From: Bombyx mori
Lineage: Eukaryota > Arthropoda > Insecta > Lepidoptera > Bombycidae
Direction of reading: 5' to 3'
Length of the DNA: 64,000 nucleotides
Assembly: GCF_030269925.1 (NCBI RefSeq)
Contig: NC_085108.1
Span: forward strand, 4,712,001-4,776,000
Shown: positions 33,000 to 43,577 of the stretch, one piece after another
Layout: each line of letters opens with the position of its first letter
Position numbering within the stretch: the first letter of the stretch is position 1
Made by a program: the position numbers and the translations under genes
The notes under the pieces: model-generated
The model's input: the letters and a program-made list of their open reading frames with translations, nothing else
The model's database searches: none
Told to the model about the DNA's origin: nothing

Positions 33000-34150
33000 T
33001 TTTTTTTTTTTTTTTAAGTTAATATCAAACACACACGTATTTTTAAACACAGGCGCGATTTTTGAATTCGGAACGCAACAGTTACTTTTCGAAATTTGCA
33101 ACGGCCAATTCTAGAATTAGAATCGAGATTCGAATTTTTTTGTTCTGGAATGTTTCTAATTGAAAACGTTGGGAAGTTTAACACTGGGCCAGGGCGGAGC
33201 ACGCAAAATTGTTACGTAGCAATTATAAAGAATAAGGACGGGCGACGTAATTGGTTAACAATTAGGCTGGCATTATTCGCTGAGCACGTGGTGTCATTTT
33301 CCGTAATCTCGAATTTAGAGTCGAATCGGTTCAATGAAAACCCGTCACATCAGGTTATCGAGGTCATTTTCAACAATCAAACAACCGACCACCGCTCAAA
33401 TCACAACCGATCACTAAACACGGCCGATAACAGTCATCAAACGAGAGAACAGTCGCGGGAACGAATCGAAAAACAAAAAAAATATATAACTGAAAACAAA
33501 AACAAAAAATAACGCGAATCTCGAACGCACACAGACACACAACTCCGTCCAATTAAAGATAATGCTTGTGGATATTTTAATAGCGTTCCCCTCCGTAGAG
33601 AAATCCGACACAACCAACTCGCGTTGGATTTAAACACTTAATGACCGGTTGGGGGAAATCGTCCGGGAAACGAACGGCTCAGCTGTGTTGCTGTCTCGCT
33701 CTGAATAGTGCCCAAGAATGCCGCGTCTACGGCCCGTGTGGCGCTGCGATCGGCATATAGGTGGAGCCGGTAGCTAGGTGTGGCATTGCGAGGCGTGGAC
33801 TTGATGCCATTGGTGGTTTTCGGTACGTGATTTTCTCGCGGATCCGACTACGGTTGGCACCGATCGATCGTTAGAGGGTTGCCATTATATGTTTTTTATT
33901 GGTATTTTTTGGTCGTACAGTAACCTGTGGATGACCACGCCTATCCGAGTTAGACTTCGGCTATCAATCCAGGAGGTGCTCGTTTTTTTTTTTTTGTTTT
34001 TTTTTTTTTTGTTGCGTGTGTTTTTTTTTTATCTGTGCCGTAATGTGTCAACGTCGTGTGATGCTTGTGTATGATGATTCTCGTCTAGTGATATTTCGCC
34101 GAGAAGCTTTTGAACTAGTGACGACGAAAGCTCACGAAAAGCTAGTGTCG
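33000..34150. promoter_or_regulatory. Non-repetitive GC-rich island (candidate regulatory DNA)
   Basis: No second copy of any part appears in the window. The stretch at 33640-33870 is rich in CpG (GCCGCGTCTACGGCCCGTG, GCGAGGCGTGG), and the outer parts include long open frames with no motif. A regulatory role is inferred only from composition and the lack of repeats. Confidence 0.3.
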
Positions 34151-34573
34151 CGAAGCTAAAGTTTATTTGATATTCGTAAGCTCATAATAAAGTTAGTTAT
34201 GAATTTTTGCGTAGAGCTTAGATTAAATGTAGAGTTAGTTAATTCGTGTTTGTAAGTTTTTTTTTTACTATTAATAACACAATATTTGTGTTTTTGGAAA
34301 AATAAATATTATGTGTAAAAGTGGAATAGGTATTGACAGCTTCTCTAGAATAGTTCTATTAACTCTATCTATCGCTAGAGCCATTATTCGATTGAAAACA
34401 ATTATCTCTACAATTGATATTAATTTTGATATCTAGTAGGGTTATAATTTTTTTGCAATATTATATTTATGAGAGTTTAAATAAAATAACACAGTATTGT
34501 AATTTAAAATGCAAACTGTTTTAAAACATGATCAATTTGGTTTATAGAGAACATTTATTTTTACATTTTTATT
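34151..34573. other. No gene recognised
   Basis: AT-rich DNA between the GC island and the next SINE. Confidence 0.5.
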
Positions 34574-35012
34574 TTATTTTTATTGCTTAGATTTGTGGAC
34601 GAGCTCACAGCCCACCTGGTGTTAAGTGGTTACTGGAGCCCATAGACATCTACAGCGTAAATGCGCCACACACCTTGAGATATAAGTTTTAAGGTCTCAG
34701 TATAGTTACAACAGCTGCCCCACCCTTCAAACCGAAACGCATTACTGCTTCACGGCAGAAATAGGCGGAGCGGTGGTACCTACCCATGTGGACTCACAAG
34801 AGGTCCTACCACCAGTAATTACGCAAATTATAATTTTGCGGGTTTGATTTTTATTACACGATGTTATTCCTTCATCGTGGAAGTCAATCGTGAACATTTG
34901 TTAAGTACGTATTTCATTAGAAAAATTGGTACCCGCCTGCGGGATTCGAACACCGGTGCATCGCTAGATACGAATGCACCGGACGTCTTATCCTTTAGGC
35001 CACGACGACTTT
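34574..35012 (-). mobile_element. Bm1-type SINE, head plus body
   Basis: It is complete from the reversed tail to the tRNA-like head. The B-box is intact (minus strand GGTGTTCGAATCC) and so is the A-box (GGCCTAAAGG). It is a well-preserved copy. Confidence 0.93.
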
Positions 35013-35283
35013 TTGAATATTGCACGCACGACCCGCAACTTATATTAAGTTGTTATTGGACATAATTACTTCTAAACGTGACCCGCCATGCACCTTGAGA
35101 CAGGGTAACACAGCCTCCATTATTTAACTCCACCCATCAAATAGGAACTCATGATTGGCGGTGTAAATAGGCGAAAACTGTGTTATCCATCCCGATGCCT
35201 CCAATGAACACTACGCTAACTCCAAATTCTTAGATTTACAGGAGGAGCGTTTAAACGAAAAAAGTTGAAAAAATCTTTATTAT

Positions 35284-35336
35284 TGCAGATGTATTTATTT
35301 ATTTATTTATTTTATTTATTTATTTATACTTTATGC
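35284..35336. repeat. (TTTA)n microsatellite
   Basis: Consecutive ATTTATTTATTT units sit inside one arm of the duplication block. Confidence 0.9.
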
Positions 35337-35599
35337 ACAAAACAAAACTTGTATACAGGCGGACTTAATACCATGGGCATTCTCTTATGGTTTTTTTGTG
35401 TAGCTAACTGATTTACTCTTGCTTCGAACCCCATCGATAATGATTAATTGTAATGCTTTTAACATAGTGAAGCGATTTGCATGAAAAACGCGGCATCGTA
35501 ATTCCGTGTGAGCTCACAATACTCTATAACACTAGCAGAAGCCGATCGATAATCGCGATTTTACTTCACTTTACGTTACTGGTAATAAATATATTATAT

Positions 35600-35830
35600 A
35601 CTGGTGGTAGGACCTCTTGTGAGTCCGCGCGGGTAGGTACCACCACCCCGCCTATTTCTGCCGTGAAGCAGTAATGTGTTTCGGTCTGAAGGGTAGGGCA
35701 GCCGTTGTAACTATACTGAGATCTTAGAACTTATATCTCAACGTGGGTGGCGCATTTACGTTGCAGATGTCTATGGGCTCCAGTAACCACCTAACACCAG
35801 GTGGGCTGTGAGCTCGTCCACCCATCTAAG
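35600..35830 (+). mobile_element. Bm1-type SINE, body only
   Basis: ATACTGGTGGTAGGACC runs to CCCATCTAAG plus an A-rich tail, nested in the inverted block. Confidence 0.92.
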
Positions 35831-35855
35831 AAAAAGAAAAAAAAAAAATATTTTT

Positions 35856-35962
35856 CGATCGATAATCGATTCGCGATTTATTCGTAAAAAAAACATATTA
35901 TATTTTAATTTTTTTTTTTAAATATATTATATTTTTTACGAATAAATCGCGATTATCGATCG
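35856..35962. repeat. Long palindrome with arms near 48 bp
   Basis: The left arm starts CGATCGATAATCG and the right arm ends CGATTATCGATCG. They pair through GCGATTTATTCGTAAAAAA. The left arm has five extra bases (ATTCG). Confidence 0.9.
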
Positions 35963-36256
35963 ACTTCTATTGGTGCTGTAGAGTATTGTGAGCTGAGCAC
36001 AGTTTTCGCCTATTCACGCCGCAAATCATGAGTTCCTATTTGATGGGCAATAAACATTAGGTATATAGATGCCTCCAATTAACACTAGTCTAACTCCAAA
36101 TTCGTAGGTTTACAGGAGATGAGTTTAAACGAAAAAAGTTGATAAATATATCTGCAATAATAAAGATTTTACGGTTTTTTCTTGCTGTAACTAGCTGATT
36201 TACTCTGGCTTCCGAACCCCATGAATTTGTAATACTTTTAAAATAATGAAGCGATT

Positions 36257-36582
36257 CTATTTTATATTATATATTTATCATCGCACCTCCCGCCATCGGA
36301 GCAGAGTTCATCCATATTATCTGGAACCGCTGCGTTCATCGACAGTGCGTTTCCAAAGATCTTTTTTACCACGTACCATCCGGCTTTGGAATGAGCTCCC
36401 CTCCACGGTGTTTTCCGAGCGCTATGACATGTCCTTCTTCAAACGAGGCTTGCGGGGAGTACTTTATGGTAGGCAGCGGCTTGGCTCTGCCCCTGGCATT
36501 GCTGACGTCCATGAGCGACGGTGACCACTTACCATCAGGTGGGCCGTATGCTCGTCTGCCTACAAAGGCAATAAAAAAAAAA
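36257..36582 (+). pseudogene. CR1/jockey-like LINE 3' end with C-terminal ORF
   Basis: It encodes HRTSRHRSRVHPYYLEPLRS, SFLPRTIRLWNELPSTVF, ERYDMSFFKRGLRGVLYG and RQRLGSAPGIADVHERR with a stop. A 3' UTR and the tail GGCAATAAAAAAAAA follow. GATT flanks both ends (36253-36256 and 36583-36586), a short target duplication. The parallel copy at 35465-35490 shows the uninterrupted GAAGCGATTTGCATGAAAAA. It is truncated upstream of this C-terminus. Confidence 0.87.
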
Positions 36583-36778
36583 GATTTGCGTGAAAAACGA
36601 AAATTTCAAAATTTTGAGGCATCGATTTAGGATCCTCCTTCCTGCCCTTCGTCCTGTGAATCCTTTGGTCGCGTTATACGAACCCCATACGGACATAGCT
36701 GAAACAAATCAACGCAATTTATTACACAATCAAAACTTTATTTACGGCCTAAACCCGTATATTTTTATTGTATATTTG

Positions 36779-36998
36779 TTTTTATTGCTTAGATGCACGG
36801 ACGAGCTCACGTACCATCTGGTGTTAAATGGTTACCGGAGCCTGTAGATATCGACAAATGAATGCTGCCAACTAACTTGAGGCAGGGTTTCTTAGTTTTA
36901 CAGTACAAGGGCTGACCCAGCTTTCAAACCGAAACGCATTACTGCTTCGCGGTACAAATAGGCAGGGCGGTGGTACCTACCCGTGCGGGCTCTCGATA
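36779..36998 (-). mobile_element. Bm1-type SINE body, older subfamily
   Basis: The reversed tail and GGACGAGCTCACGTACC are present. It has the GCTGCCAACTAACTTGAGGC variant and ends at GGTACCTACCCGTGCGG. Confidence 0.82.
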
Positions 36999-37084
36999 CA
37001 CCCTAGCACCCTAGCATGATTACATCAGTGATCATTTTCGATGTTTCCAAAACATTGCAATTTTCGTGGTCACTCACATCCATT

Positions 37085-37556
37085 ACCTCGTTACAGTATT
37101 CATCTTCTACAGTATTCACCTGTGTCCGCCGGAAAGGCAGACCCCACATGAGATGGTCAGACGAGCTGATAAAAATAGCTGGTACCCGCTGGCCACAAAT
37201 AGCCCAAGATAAAGAGATACATGGTATTCTTTAGAGGAGGCCTTCACCTTCATTTGAGGAGGGTTCATGTAAACAAACTTTTATATTTACACACTATAAA
37301 CTTTTTTTTGAAAGCACTATCTACATTTATATTTTCTTAAACGAGGGGATGGAGGGAAGAGGGATGAGAGGAGGAAGGAGAAAAGGGCAAACAAGTGTAA
37401 ACAGCATCACTATTATTTTTTCTTCTTTCCTTTTTTTCTTTTTTCTTTTCTTCTTTATAATTTCTTCTTCATACTAGAAACGTGTATGTAACCTATTATT
37501 TGCATGAAATAAAAGGCTTATTATTATTATTATATTATTATTATTATTATTATAAC
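37085..37556 (+). pseudogene. LINE C-terminus with 3' UTR and (TTA)n tail
   Basis: The frame reads VRRKGRPHMRWSDELIKIAG, TRWPQIAQDKE and a stop. This is the C-terminus of an insect endonuclease-RT ORF; a copy of its last residues is at 53898. A pyrimidine-rich 3' UTR follows, then GAAATAAAAGGC and a TTATTATTA run, typical of a retroposed 3' end. Confidence 0.75.
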
Positions 37557-37664
37557 CTGTGTCCAGTCAGTCAATGCTGAGTGTAAGTCTCTTCAGATGC
37601 ACTCTATTATTTTTGATCTCTTGCCTTTCGCGTCCTGTTCTTACCAGCTATTTTATTGTTAGTA

Positions 37665-37851
37665 CTAGCGACCTACCCTCGCTTCTTTCTCCACTATTCA
37701 ATGGATGTTATTATACATATAAACCTTCCTCTTCAATCACTCTATCTATTAAAAAAAACCGCATCAAAATCCGCTGCGTAGTTTTAAAGATTTAAGCATA
37801 CATAGGGATATAGGGACAGAGAAAGCGACTTTGTTTTATACTATGTAGTGA
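37665..37851 (-). mobile_element. Helitron-like element (diverged H2)
   Basis: The CTAG end is in GTACTAGCGACC and the other end in TAGTG-A before T, flanked by A and T. The interior has AAAATCCGCTGCGTAGTTTT rather than the standard H2 block. Confidence 0.6.
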
Positions 37852-37908
37852 TAGTAATATAGAATTGTAAAATCAACGTTTTAGCTCTAAACATAGAAGC
37901 ACTTCATT

Positions 37909-37988
37909 TTTTTTTATTGCTTACGTGGGTGGACGAGCTCTCAGCCCACCTGTTGTTAAGTGGTTACTGGAGCCCATAGACATCTAAA
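37909..37988 (-). mobile_element. Bm1-type SINE, 3' end only
   Basis: The reversed tail and GGACGAGCTCTCAGCCCACC run to CATAGACATCTA. Confidence 0.82.
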
Positions 37989-38007
37989 ACTTAACTAGTA
38001 GTATAAA

Positions 38008-38127
38008 TTATGAAAAGGCTTTAGACAGAGTCGATCACTGGGCGTTAATAAACTCTCTACAGAGATCACTAATCGACACAAGATATATGGAGACATTAAA
38101 AATCTGCCTACCGGGACTATTTAAGTA
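38008..38127 (+). pseudogene. Reverse-transcriptase core fragment
   Basis: The translation reads YEKALDRVDHWALINSLQRS then LIDTRYMETLKICLPGLFK. This is the YEKAFDSV region around the first catalytic Asp block of LINE RT domains, here with LDRV. Only about 40 residues remain and the ORF has no start. Confidence 0.7.
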
Positions 38128-38180
38128 AAACTTTTTACGGTTTAACCTCGCCTTTTTTTATTCTTTACCTTTATTATTTA

Positions 38181-38404
38181 CTAGCGACCCGCCCTCGCTT
38201 CGCTTCGGAAACATTAAAACACACATGAAACCAAAAAAATTAATAAAATTAAAATTAAAAAAAGTAGCCTATGTTCATCAGGGACAATGTCGGCTTCTAA
38301 TGGAAAAAGAATTTTTCAAATCGGTCCAGTAGTTTCGGAGCCTATTCGAAACAAACAAACAAACAAATCTTTCCTCTTTATAATATTAAGTATAGAAGTA
38401 TAGA
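38181..38404 (-). mobile_element. Helitron-like element (group H2, short)
   Basis: The CTAG end is in TTTACTAGCGACCCGCCC and the TC end in TATAATATTAAGTATAG, flanked by A and T. It is nearly identical to 59489-59698. Confidence 0.78.
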
Positions 38405-38588
38405 TTGTACACACAGTTAATACAATACAATAATATCGAAAAGTTATAAAATGGCGAGCTTAACTCAACAATTGAATTATCTACCAGCTAACCGTTCTTA
38501 AAGAGGGAGAGCTTTACATAAGTGGGCAGAAAAGTAAATTTTTTTAAGCTTTTATTTTATTTCACATTACAGTCGTTCGCGACCACGC

Positions 38589-38720
38589 AACTATATTGAG
38601 ATCTTAGAACTTATATCTCAAGGTGGGTGGCGTATTTACGTTGTAGATGTCCATGGGCTCCAGTAACCACTTAACACCAGGTGGGCTGTGAGCTCGTCCA
38701 CCCAACAATGCAATAAAAAA
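38589..38720 (+). mobile_element. Bm1-type SINE, 3' half
   Basis: It starts at CTATATTGAGATCTTAG and runs to CAATGCAATAAAAAAAA. Confidence 0.88.
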
Positions 38721-38949
38721 AATCGTAAACTATAAATTATCCGAAACGTCAGTAATATCAGAATAGCGTTAAACAAACCCAAGATCAAATCAAACCGAAA
38801 AATTAATTTTAATTGCTTCTACAACTCGCAGTAACTTGACGTAAATACTTAAAGAACATTCGTCTGTTGAAGCTACGCGATACATAAATTTCAACTGTTA
38901 TTACCACACCAGAAGCCTTCGGAAGATTTTCCAGTATAGATTGTTTGAA

Positions 38950-39595
38950 CTGGAAAACCTTTGTACCCTTTTTTACGAAAATTACGCGGACGGAGGAGTA
39001 TTATAAATTTCCCACACTGATAGAGAATATAGAGAAGGAGTCCAGAATGCTAATAATAATTTATTAATTTTAATTATTCATTAAAAATACATTGAATCAA
39101 TAAAAATAAAAACATTACACACACTACCATATATTTGACAAACACACACATAGGTATATTATACTCTTTGTTTCTTTTTTCCTACCTAAGCTGATAGCCT
39201 GCAGAGGCTATTTCAGCGTAACCTTAACTAGTAGGTGAGCTCATGGGGCTCAAACCGGAGTGCTGCTAACACTGGCCCTAGCAAGAGCAGTGCTTCGCAG
39301 AATCTACCACCGGATAAGAAACACGACCCACTGAGAAGATCCGGCGAGAAACTCAGTGGGCTGTGTCTGTGGGCTTTGTTTATTGACAAGCTTTTGTTAT
39401 TGCTTGAAGTCTGTGGTCAAATTGAGAGTAAATTAAATATTGTTTGCCTTTATTAATATTTGTCTAAATTGTAGTCTTGGTGAAATCTGTGATTAAAGAA
39501 TTATAAAATAGTATTTGACAATATATCTAAAATAATGTTCAAACTTATAATTTCAATTAATTATAGTCCAATTTCGACTACCGCCGGACCACTAG
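38950..39595 (+). mobile_element. Helitron-like element (group H3) with family B inside
   Basis: It starts near AACCTTTGTACCC. The 3' hairpin is mutated (TAGTCCAATTTCGACTA), followed by CCGCCGGACCA and CTAG at 39592-39595. Family B interrupts it at 39174-39373. Confidence 0.8.
39174..39373 (-). mobile_element. Family B repeat nested in a Helitron, with 8-bp target duplication
   Basis: CTTTGTTT flanks both sides (39166-39173 and 39374-39381). Poly-T at the left end gives minus-strand sense. The copy is 5'-truncated at the GTGTCTGTGGG block. Confidence 0.87.
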
Positions 39596-39647
39596 TAAAG
39601 ATAAAAACAGCAAAAATTGTAATAAGCGTGATTACTGAATCATTGAG

Positions 39648-39770
39648 ACGTAGGTACTTCTCAAGCCTTAAAGTGGGTAATTTACGATTTGTGTTCTATG
39701 GGATATGGTAACCTCTTAACATTGAATAGGTCGTGATCATTGATAGACCTGTTCACTTGTCAACACAAAA
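39648..39770 (+). mobile_element. Very old Bm1-like remnant
   Basis: GAGACGTAGGTACTTCTCAAG, CTATGGGATATGGTAACCTC and a final A-rich part follow the SINE order loosely. Confidence 0.4.
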
Positions 39771-39823
39771 CAAAAAACACAATAAAAACAAAATCCTGTG
39801 AAGTAAATAGTATTTATTTGTTT

Positions 39824-40065
39824 TATTTTTATTGCTTAGATGGGAGGACGAGCTCACAGTCCACCTATTGTTAAGTGGTTACTGGAGCCCATAGACATCT
39901 ACAACGTAAATGCGCCACCCACCTTGAGACATAAGCTCTAAAGTCTCAAGTATAGTTACAACGGCTGCCCCACCCTTCAAACCGAAACGCATTACTGCTT
40001 CACGGCAGAAATAGGCAGGGCAGTGGTACCTACCCGCGCGGACTCACAAGAGGTCCTACCACCAA
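39824..40065 (-). mobile_element. Bm1-type SINE, body only
   Basis: It is complete from TTTTATTGCTTAGATGGG to GGTCCTACCACCA. Confidence 0.93.
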
Positions 40066-40324
40066 ATAGATTATGTCTTAGTGGTTGTGTATTTTTTTTT
40101 CAAACCTTAGTTTTACAGTCATGCTTTAATACCTTTTATATTGTACACTTTTCCCCTCTTACACATCGTATTTCTCTCTGCTAATGGTTTGCTGGAAGAA
40201 AACTCATGAATGAGTTAAGCTCGCCTTTGTATGTACATAGTATTTAGACATTCTTTTAAATCTGTTTTTATTGTATTTTCTTTTTTGTGTACAATAAATA
40301 TAAATCATATACATCTATTAGAGG

Positions 40325-40570
40325 ATTTTGGGCATCGGCGACTACAGAATTTGTAAAGTTTTATATTGCAGAAGGCAACGGAAAACCACTGCACTTATTT
40401 CCCACGAGAGTCATGAGCAGGTCGCATCCGACTGATGCATGACCACGACCACTCTGTCAAGAGTGTACGAATAAGAAGAAGAAGAAGTATAAATAAAAAG
40501 TGCCGACCCCACCTAGTGGGATAAGGTGGAGAAAAAGAAGAAAAAGTATAAATAAAAAAAAGTATAAATA
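40325..40570 (+). mobile_element. LINE 3' UTR-like segment with AAG/ATAAA tail
   Basis: GCAGAAGGCAACGGAAAACC and GGTCGCATCCGACTGATG lead to GAAGAAGAAGAAG, then GTGCCGACCCCACCTAGTGG and a second purine-rich tail. It resembles non-LTR 3' ends; the family is uncertain. Confidence 0.5.
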
Positions 40571-40754
40571 ATCAGCCTGCAGTTCTTATTAAAAACCACA
40601 CACCAACTTAACAACCACGTAGAGAGATCTAAAGTTGAAGTGGAAATCTCAGTTGTAATGTTTCTGACCCTTCAAACCCGTACGCGTCATTTCTTGACAC
40701 TAGATATATGTATAAAGATCTTTAAGTAGACAGGACTGTGGTTCGTGTCCGTGA

Positions 40755-40850
40755 AGGCTCTTTAGCCCACTGAGTCTCACGCCGGATCTTCTCACAGGAT
40801 TCCGATTCGATGGTAGATTCAGAGAAGCACTTTTTACTAAGACCTCTTGT
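40755..40850 (+). mobile_element. Family B fragment joined to a short SINE piece
   Basis: CCCACTGAGTCTCACGCCGG through GAGAAGCACTTTTTACTAAG is followed by GACCTCTTGTGAGTCCGC. Confidence 0.65.
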
Positions 40851-40872
40851 GAGTCCGCACAAGTACCTAGAT

Positions 40873-41209
40873 GTCGTCGTGGCCTAAAGGATAAGACGTC
40901 CGGTGCATTCGTATCTAGCGATGCACCGGTGTTCGAATCCCGCAGGCGGGCACCAATTTTTCTAATGAAATACGTACTTAACAAATGTTCACGATTGACT
41001 TCCTCGGTGAAGGAATAACATCGTGTAATAAAAATCAAACCCGCAAAATTATAATTTGCGTAATTACTGGTGGTTGTAACTATACTTGAGACCTTAGAAC
41101 TTATATCTCAAGGTGGGTGGTGCATTTACGTTGTAGATTTCTATGGGCTCCAGTAACCACTTAACACCAGGTGGGCTGTGAGCTCGTCCACACATCTAAG
41201 CAATAAATA
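40873..41209 (+). mobile_element. Bm1-type SINE, head plus body with internal deletion
   Basis: The head has intact A-box and B-box motifs. After TAATTACTGGTGG the sequence skips to TTGTAACTATACTTGAG, about 100 bases lost, then reaches the tail. Confidence 0.9.
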
Positions 41210-41460
41210 AACTAGTTTTACGGTTAATTCTAGAGTTTTTTTTTATTTACATTCCCTGTTGTGTCACTATTGTCAGAGTGGTCGTGGTCGTCATTCGGTA
41301 TAATTGCTGTGGGCAGATGCTATGAGCCTCACGAGCAATCGCTACTTCTCCCGGTTTCTGGGAGTCTGGTACAATCATGCAAACAACTGCTGACTTGACT
41401 TGACTTGGACGGCCCATCGCATGGGCAACCTTCCCCGTGGTCTGGTGCTTTCTATTTTCT

Positions 41461-41935
41461 TTTTTTTTAGAATGAAGTTCCTTATGGGACGAGGCGGAGG
41501 AGTACCCTAACCGGGAAAAAACGTCCGTAACGTAAGATTTTTATTAGTAACACAGTGTACGACTTGACCTATTAATAACGTACAAATTAGTAATGCACAC
41601 AGTGTACGACTTAACTTTGAAATAACGTACAAATTAGTAATGCACACAGCGTACTACTTAACTTTGTAATAACGTACAAAAAATAACATATTTTTTTATC
41701 ATTCATTGACCACGATCTCACGTGTTCGTTTACGCAATACACTAACTCTTATGCAAACAACCGTGAATGAAGTGTACCACAATAAGTTCGCACTTTACCG
41801 AATGACCGTCGGTTGTTGTGAAACCTCCAGTTTTATTTTCTTTATAACTCGAAGAGAACCTAAAATTAATATTTTTATAATAAGGAACTTCGTTCCTATC
41901 CGGTGTCCCACGACACCACACATCTTTTTTTTTAT
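41461..41935 (-). repeat. Family G element, copy 2
   Basis: Its ends are inverted relative to 11184-11860: CCGTAACGTAAGATTTTTA on the left and CCCACGACACCACACATC on the right, with the hairpin GGAACTTCGTTCC. The interior carries a three-unit tandem repeat. The open frame at 41706-42011 crosses the element edge and is not a gene. Confidence 0.72.
41549..41690. repeat. Three-unit tandem repeat of about 50 bp
   Basis: Each unit has CACACAGYGTACKACTT followed by AATAACGTACAAA. The units differ by a few substitutions. Confidence 0.88.
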
Positions 41936-42329
41936 TAGCATTAGATTATTAACGATGCTTCGAATACTATACAGTTACCGTGGTCACGGTCAACTAAAGT
42001 ATTATAAGTAAGGTAAACGTATTTTTTTTTATGATAAGACAATAAATAGTATGATGATGAATAATAGTGTGTGTTCTCAAGATATATCCCAAGCTTCTCT
42101 ACTCTTTGCAGGTATTTCTGGGATCGACCAGAATTGATACCACCCTCTACCCATGAAGCAATGACGCAGTCCAATCTAAAGATTAATATAACTACTATTA
42201 CGATCAATTTGTGAGACCGTAAATTTTTTTACAGGTCCCAAACTCTCATAGACATGGACAAAGTCCAAAGAAGCCACCGCCACCACCTAAGTAGGAAGAC
42301 TTCTACCACTTCTACGAGTATAGTACAAT

Positions 42330-42600
42330 TACTGGTGGTAGGACCTCTTATGGTTACTGGTTGTAAGACCTCTTATGAGTACGCACGGGTATCACCGAGT
42401 ATCACCACCCTGCCTATATCTGCCGTGAAGCAGTAATGCGTTTCGGTTTGAAAGGCGGGGCAGCCGTTGTAACTATACTGAGACCTTAAAACCTATATCT
42501 CAAGGTGGGTGGCGCATTTACGTTGTAGATGTCTATGGGCTCCAGTAATCACCTAGCACCAGATGGGCTGTGAGCTCGTCCATCCATCTAACCAATAAAA
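42330..42600 (+). mobile_element. Bm1-type SINE body with duplicated start
   Basis: ACTGGTGGTAGGACCTCTTATG is followed at once by ACTGGTTGTAAGACCTCTTATG. The rest of the body runs to CTAACCAATAAAAAAA. Confidence 0.85.
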
Positions 42601-43357
42601 AAATAAAAAAAAAGATGACGTGGTGGTACCTATCCATCTACTCAATCTAAAGTCAATAATGAGGATTCAATTAATGTGACTTTCAGAAATGGAGCGCGAC
42701 ATCTGCTCTGGCAGACACGAAGCATCTGGATGCTTCAGGACAGATCCTCAGACACATCACGACTTCAACTCTGACAGCCTGTCAATCATATTGACGCTGT
42801 CAATAGAAACACGTCAGTCCACGGACAAGTTCAAACATCCTTTAACACTATTCAAAAACACAATTAATTAAGTCCACTAACACGCATCCCTTTGGCTCCG
42901 AGAAGAAATCGAATCGAAAAAAAATAAAATAATACAGTTTTATTGGGCAATAAAAGCTCGGGCCGGCTCCCCTTTGCTAAAACCAGAGCTTCCTAGAAAG
43001 CTTAATAAGATATGTTTTACAATTTATTTATTTTACTTAGAATTCGTCGGATTTTATTTTTATTGTTTTATTAAAATTAATTGTTTGTTTGAAAATGTTC
43101 TGGGCTATATATATCAAGTTCGGCGTCGTAAAGATTGATAGGGCCTCTTATAATGGCTGAGACCGTAATGCAGTCGTGAGTTTCAATTGAATTCAATTAT
43201 GAAATCTAAATTTATTGTTTTATTTTCCATAAGAGGTCGGATACCCCACCCCTCCCCCTCTCTTTAATCCGGAAAATGTCACGGACTCCTGACAGGTACA
43301 GACAAGGGTGGTGGTACCTACTCTTGCATTACGTCTAACCACAATAACACCTTTTGA
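42601..43357. other. No gene recognised
   Basis: A 60-residue frame at 42689-42871 has no motif. A SINE crumb (GGTGGTGGTACCTACTC) lies at 43308-43324. Confidence 0.45.
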
Positions 43358-43557
43358 CTGATGGTACGTCTCCGGCAAGGTACCACAATCCTGCTTAGTT
43401 CTGGCGCCAAGTAAAAACAGATAGGGCAGCCGTTGTACTTATTACTCACCTCTCAAGGTGGGTGACGATATTTACGTTGCTGATGCCCCCGGGCCCCGAT
43501 ATTCACTTAATAGATGGGGCCATGGGCTTATTCAGCTGTCTAAGCAATAAAAGAAAA
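43358..43557 (+). mobile_element. Bm1-type SINE body, old and GC-altered
   Basis: ACTGATGGTACGTC begins it and CTAAGCAATAAAAGAAAA ends it. The intermediate blocks are heavily substituted. Confidence 0.75.
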
Positions 43558-43577
43558 CCGCAATTTTTTATAGCTGA

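Larger units (their letters stand above)
35140..36256. repeat. Complex inverted and direct duplication block
   Basis: The part 35190-35480 repeats directly at 36065-36256 (GATGCCTCCAAT, CTAACTCCAAATTC, GAAGCGATT). The part 35130-35180 repeats inverted at 36000-36045, and 35511-35560 repeats inverted at 35945-35995. A SINE and a palindrome sit inside. It is probably a fold-back type element; the class is unknown. Confidence 0.75.

Noticed and set aside
33096..33512. 138-residue open frame as a gene
   Set aside because: Longest plus-strand frame in the unique region, but composition is Asn/Arg-rich, three antisense frames overlap it, and no domain, splice context or start context supports it.
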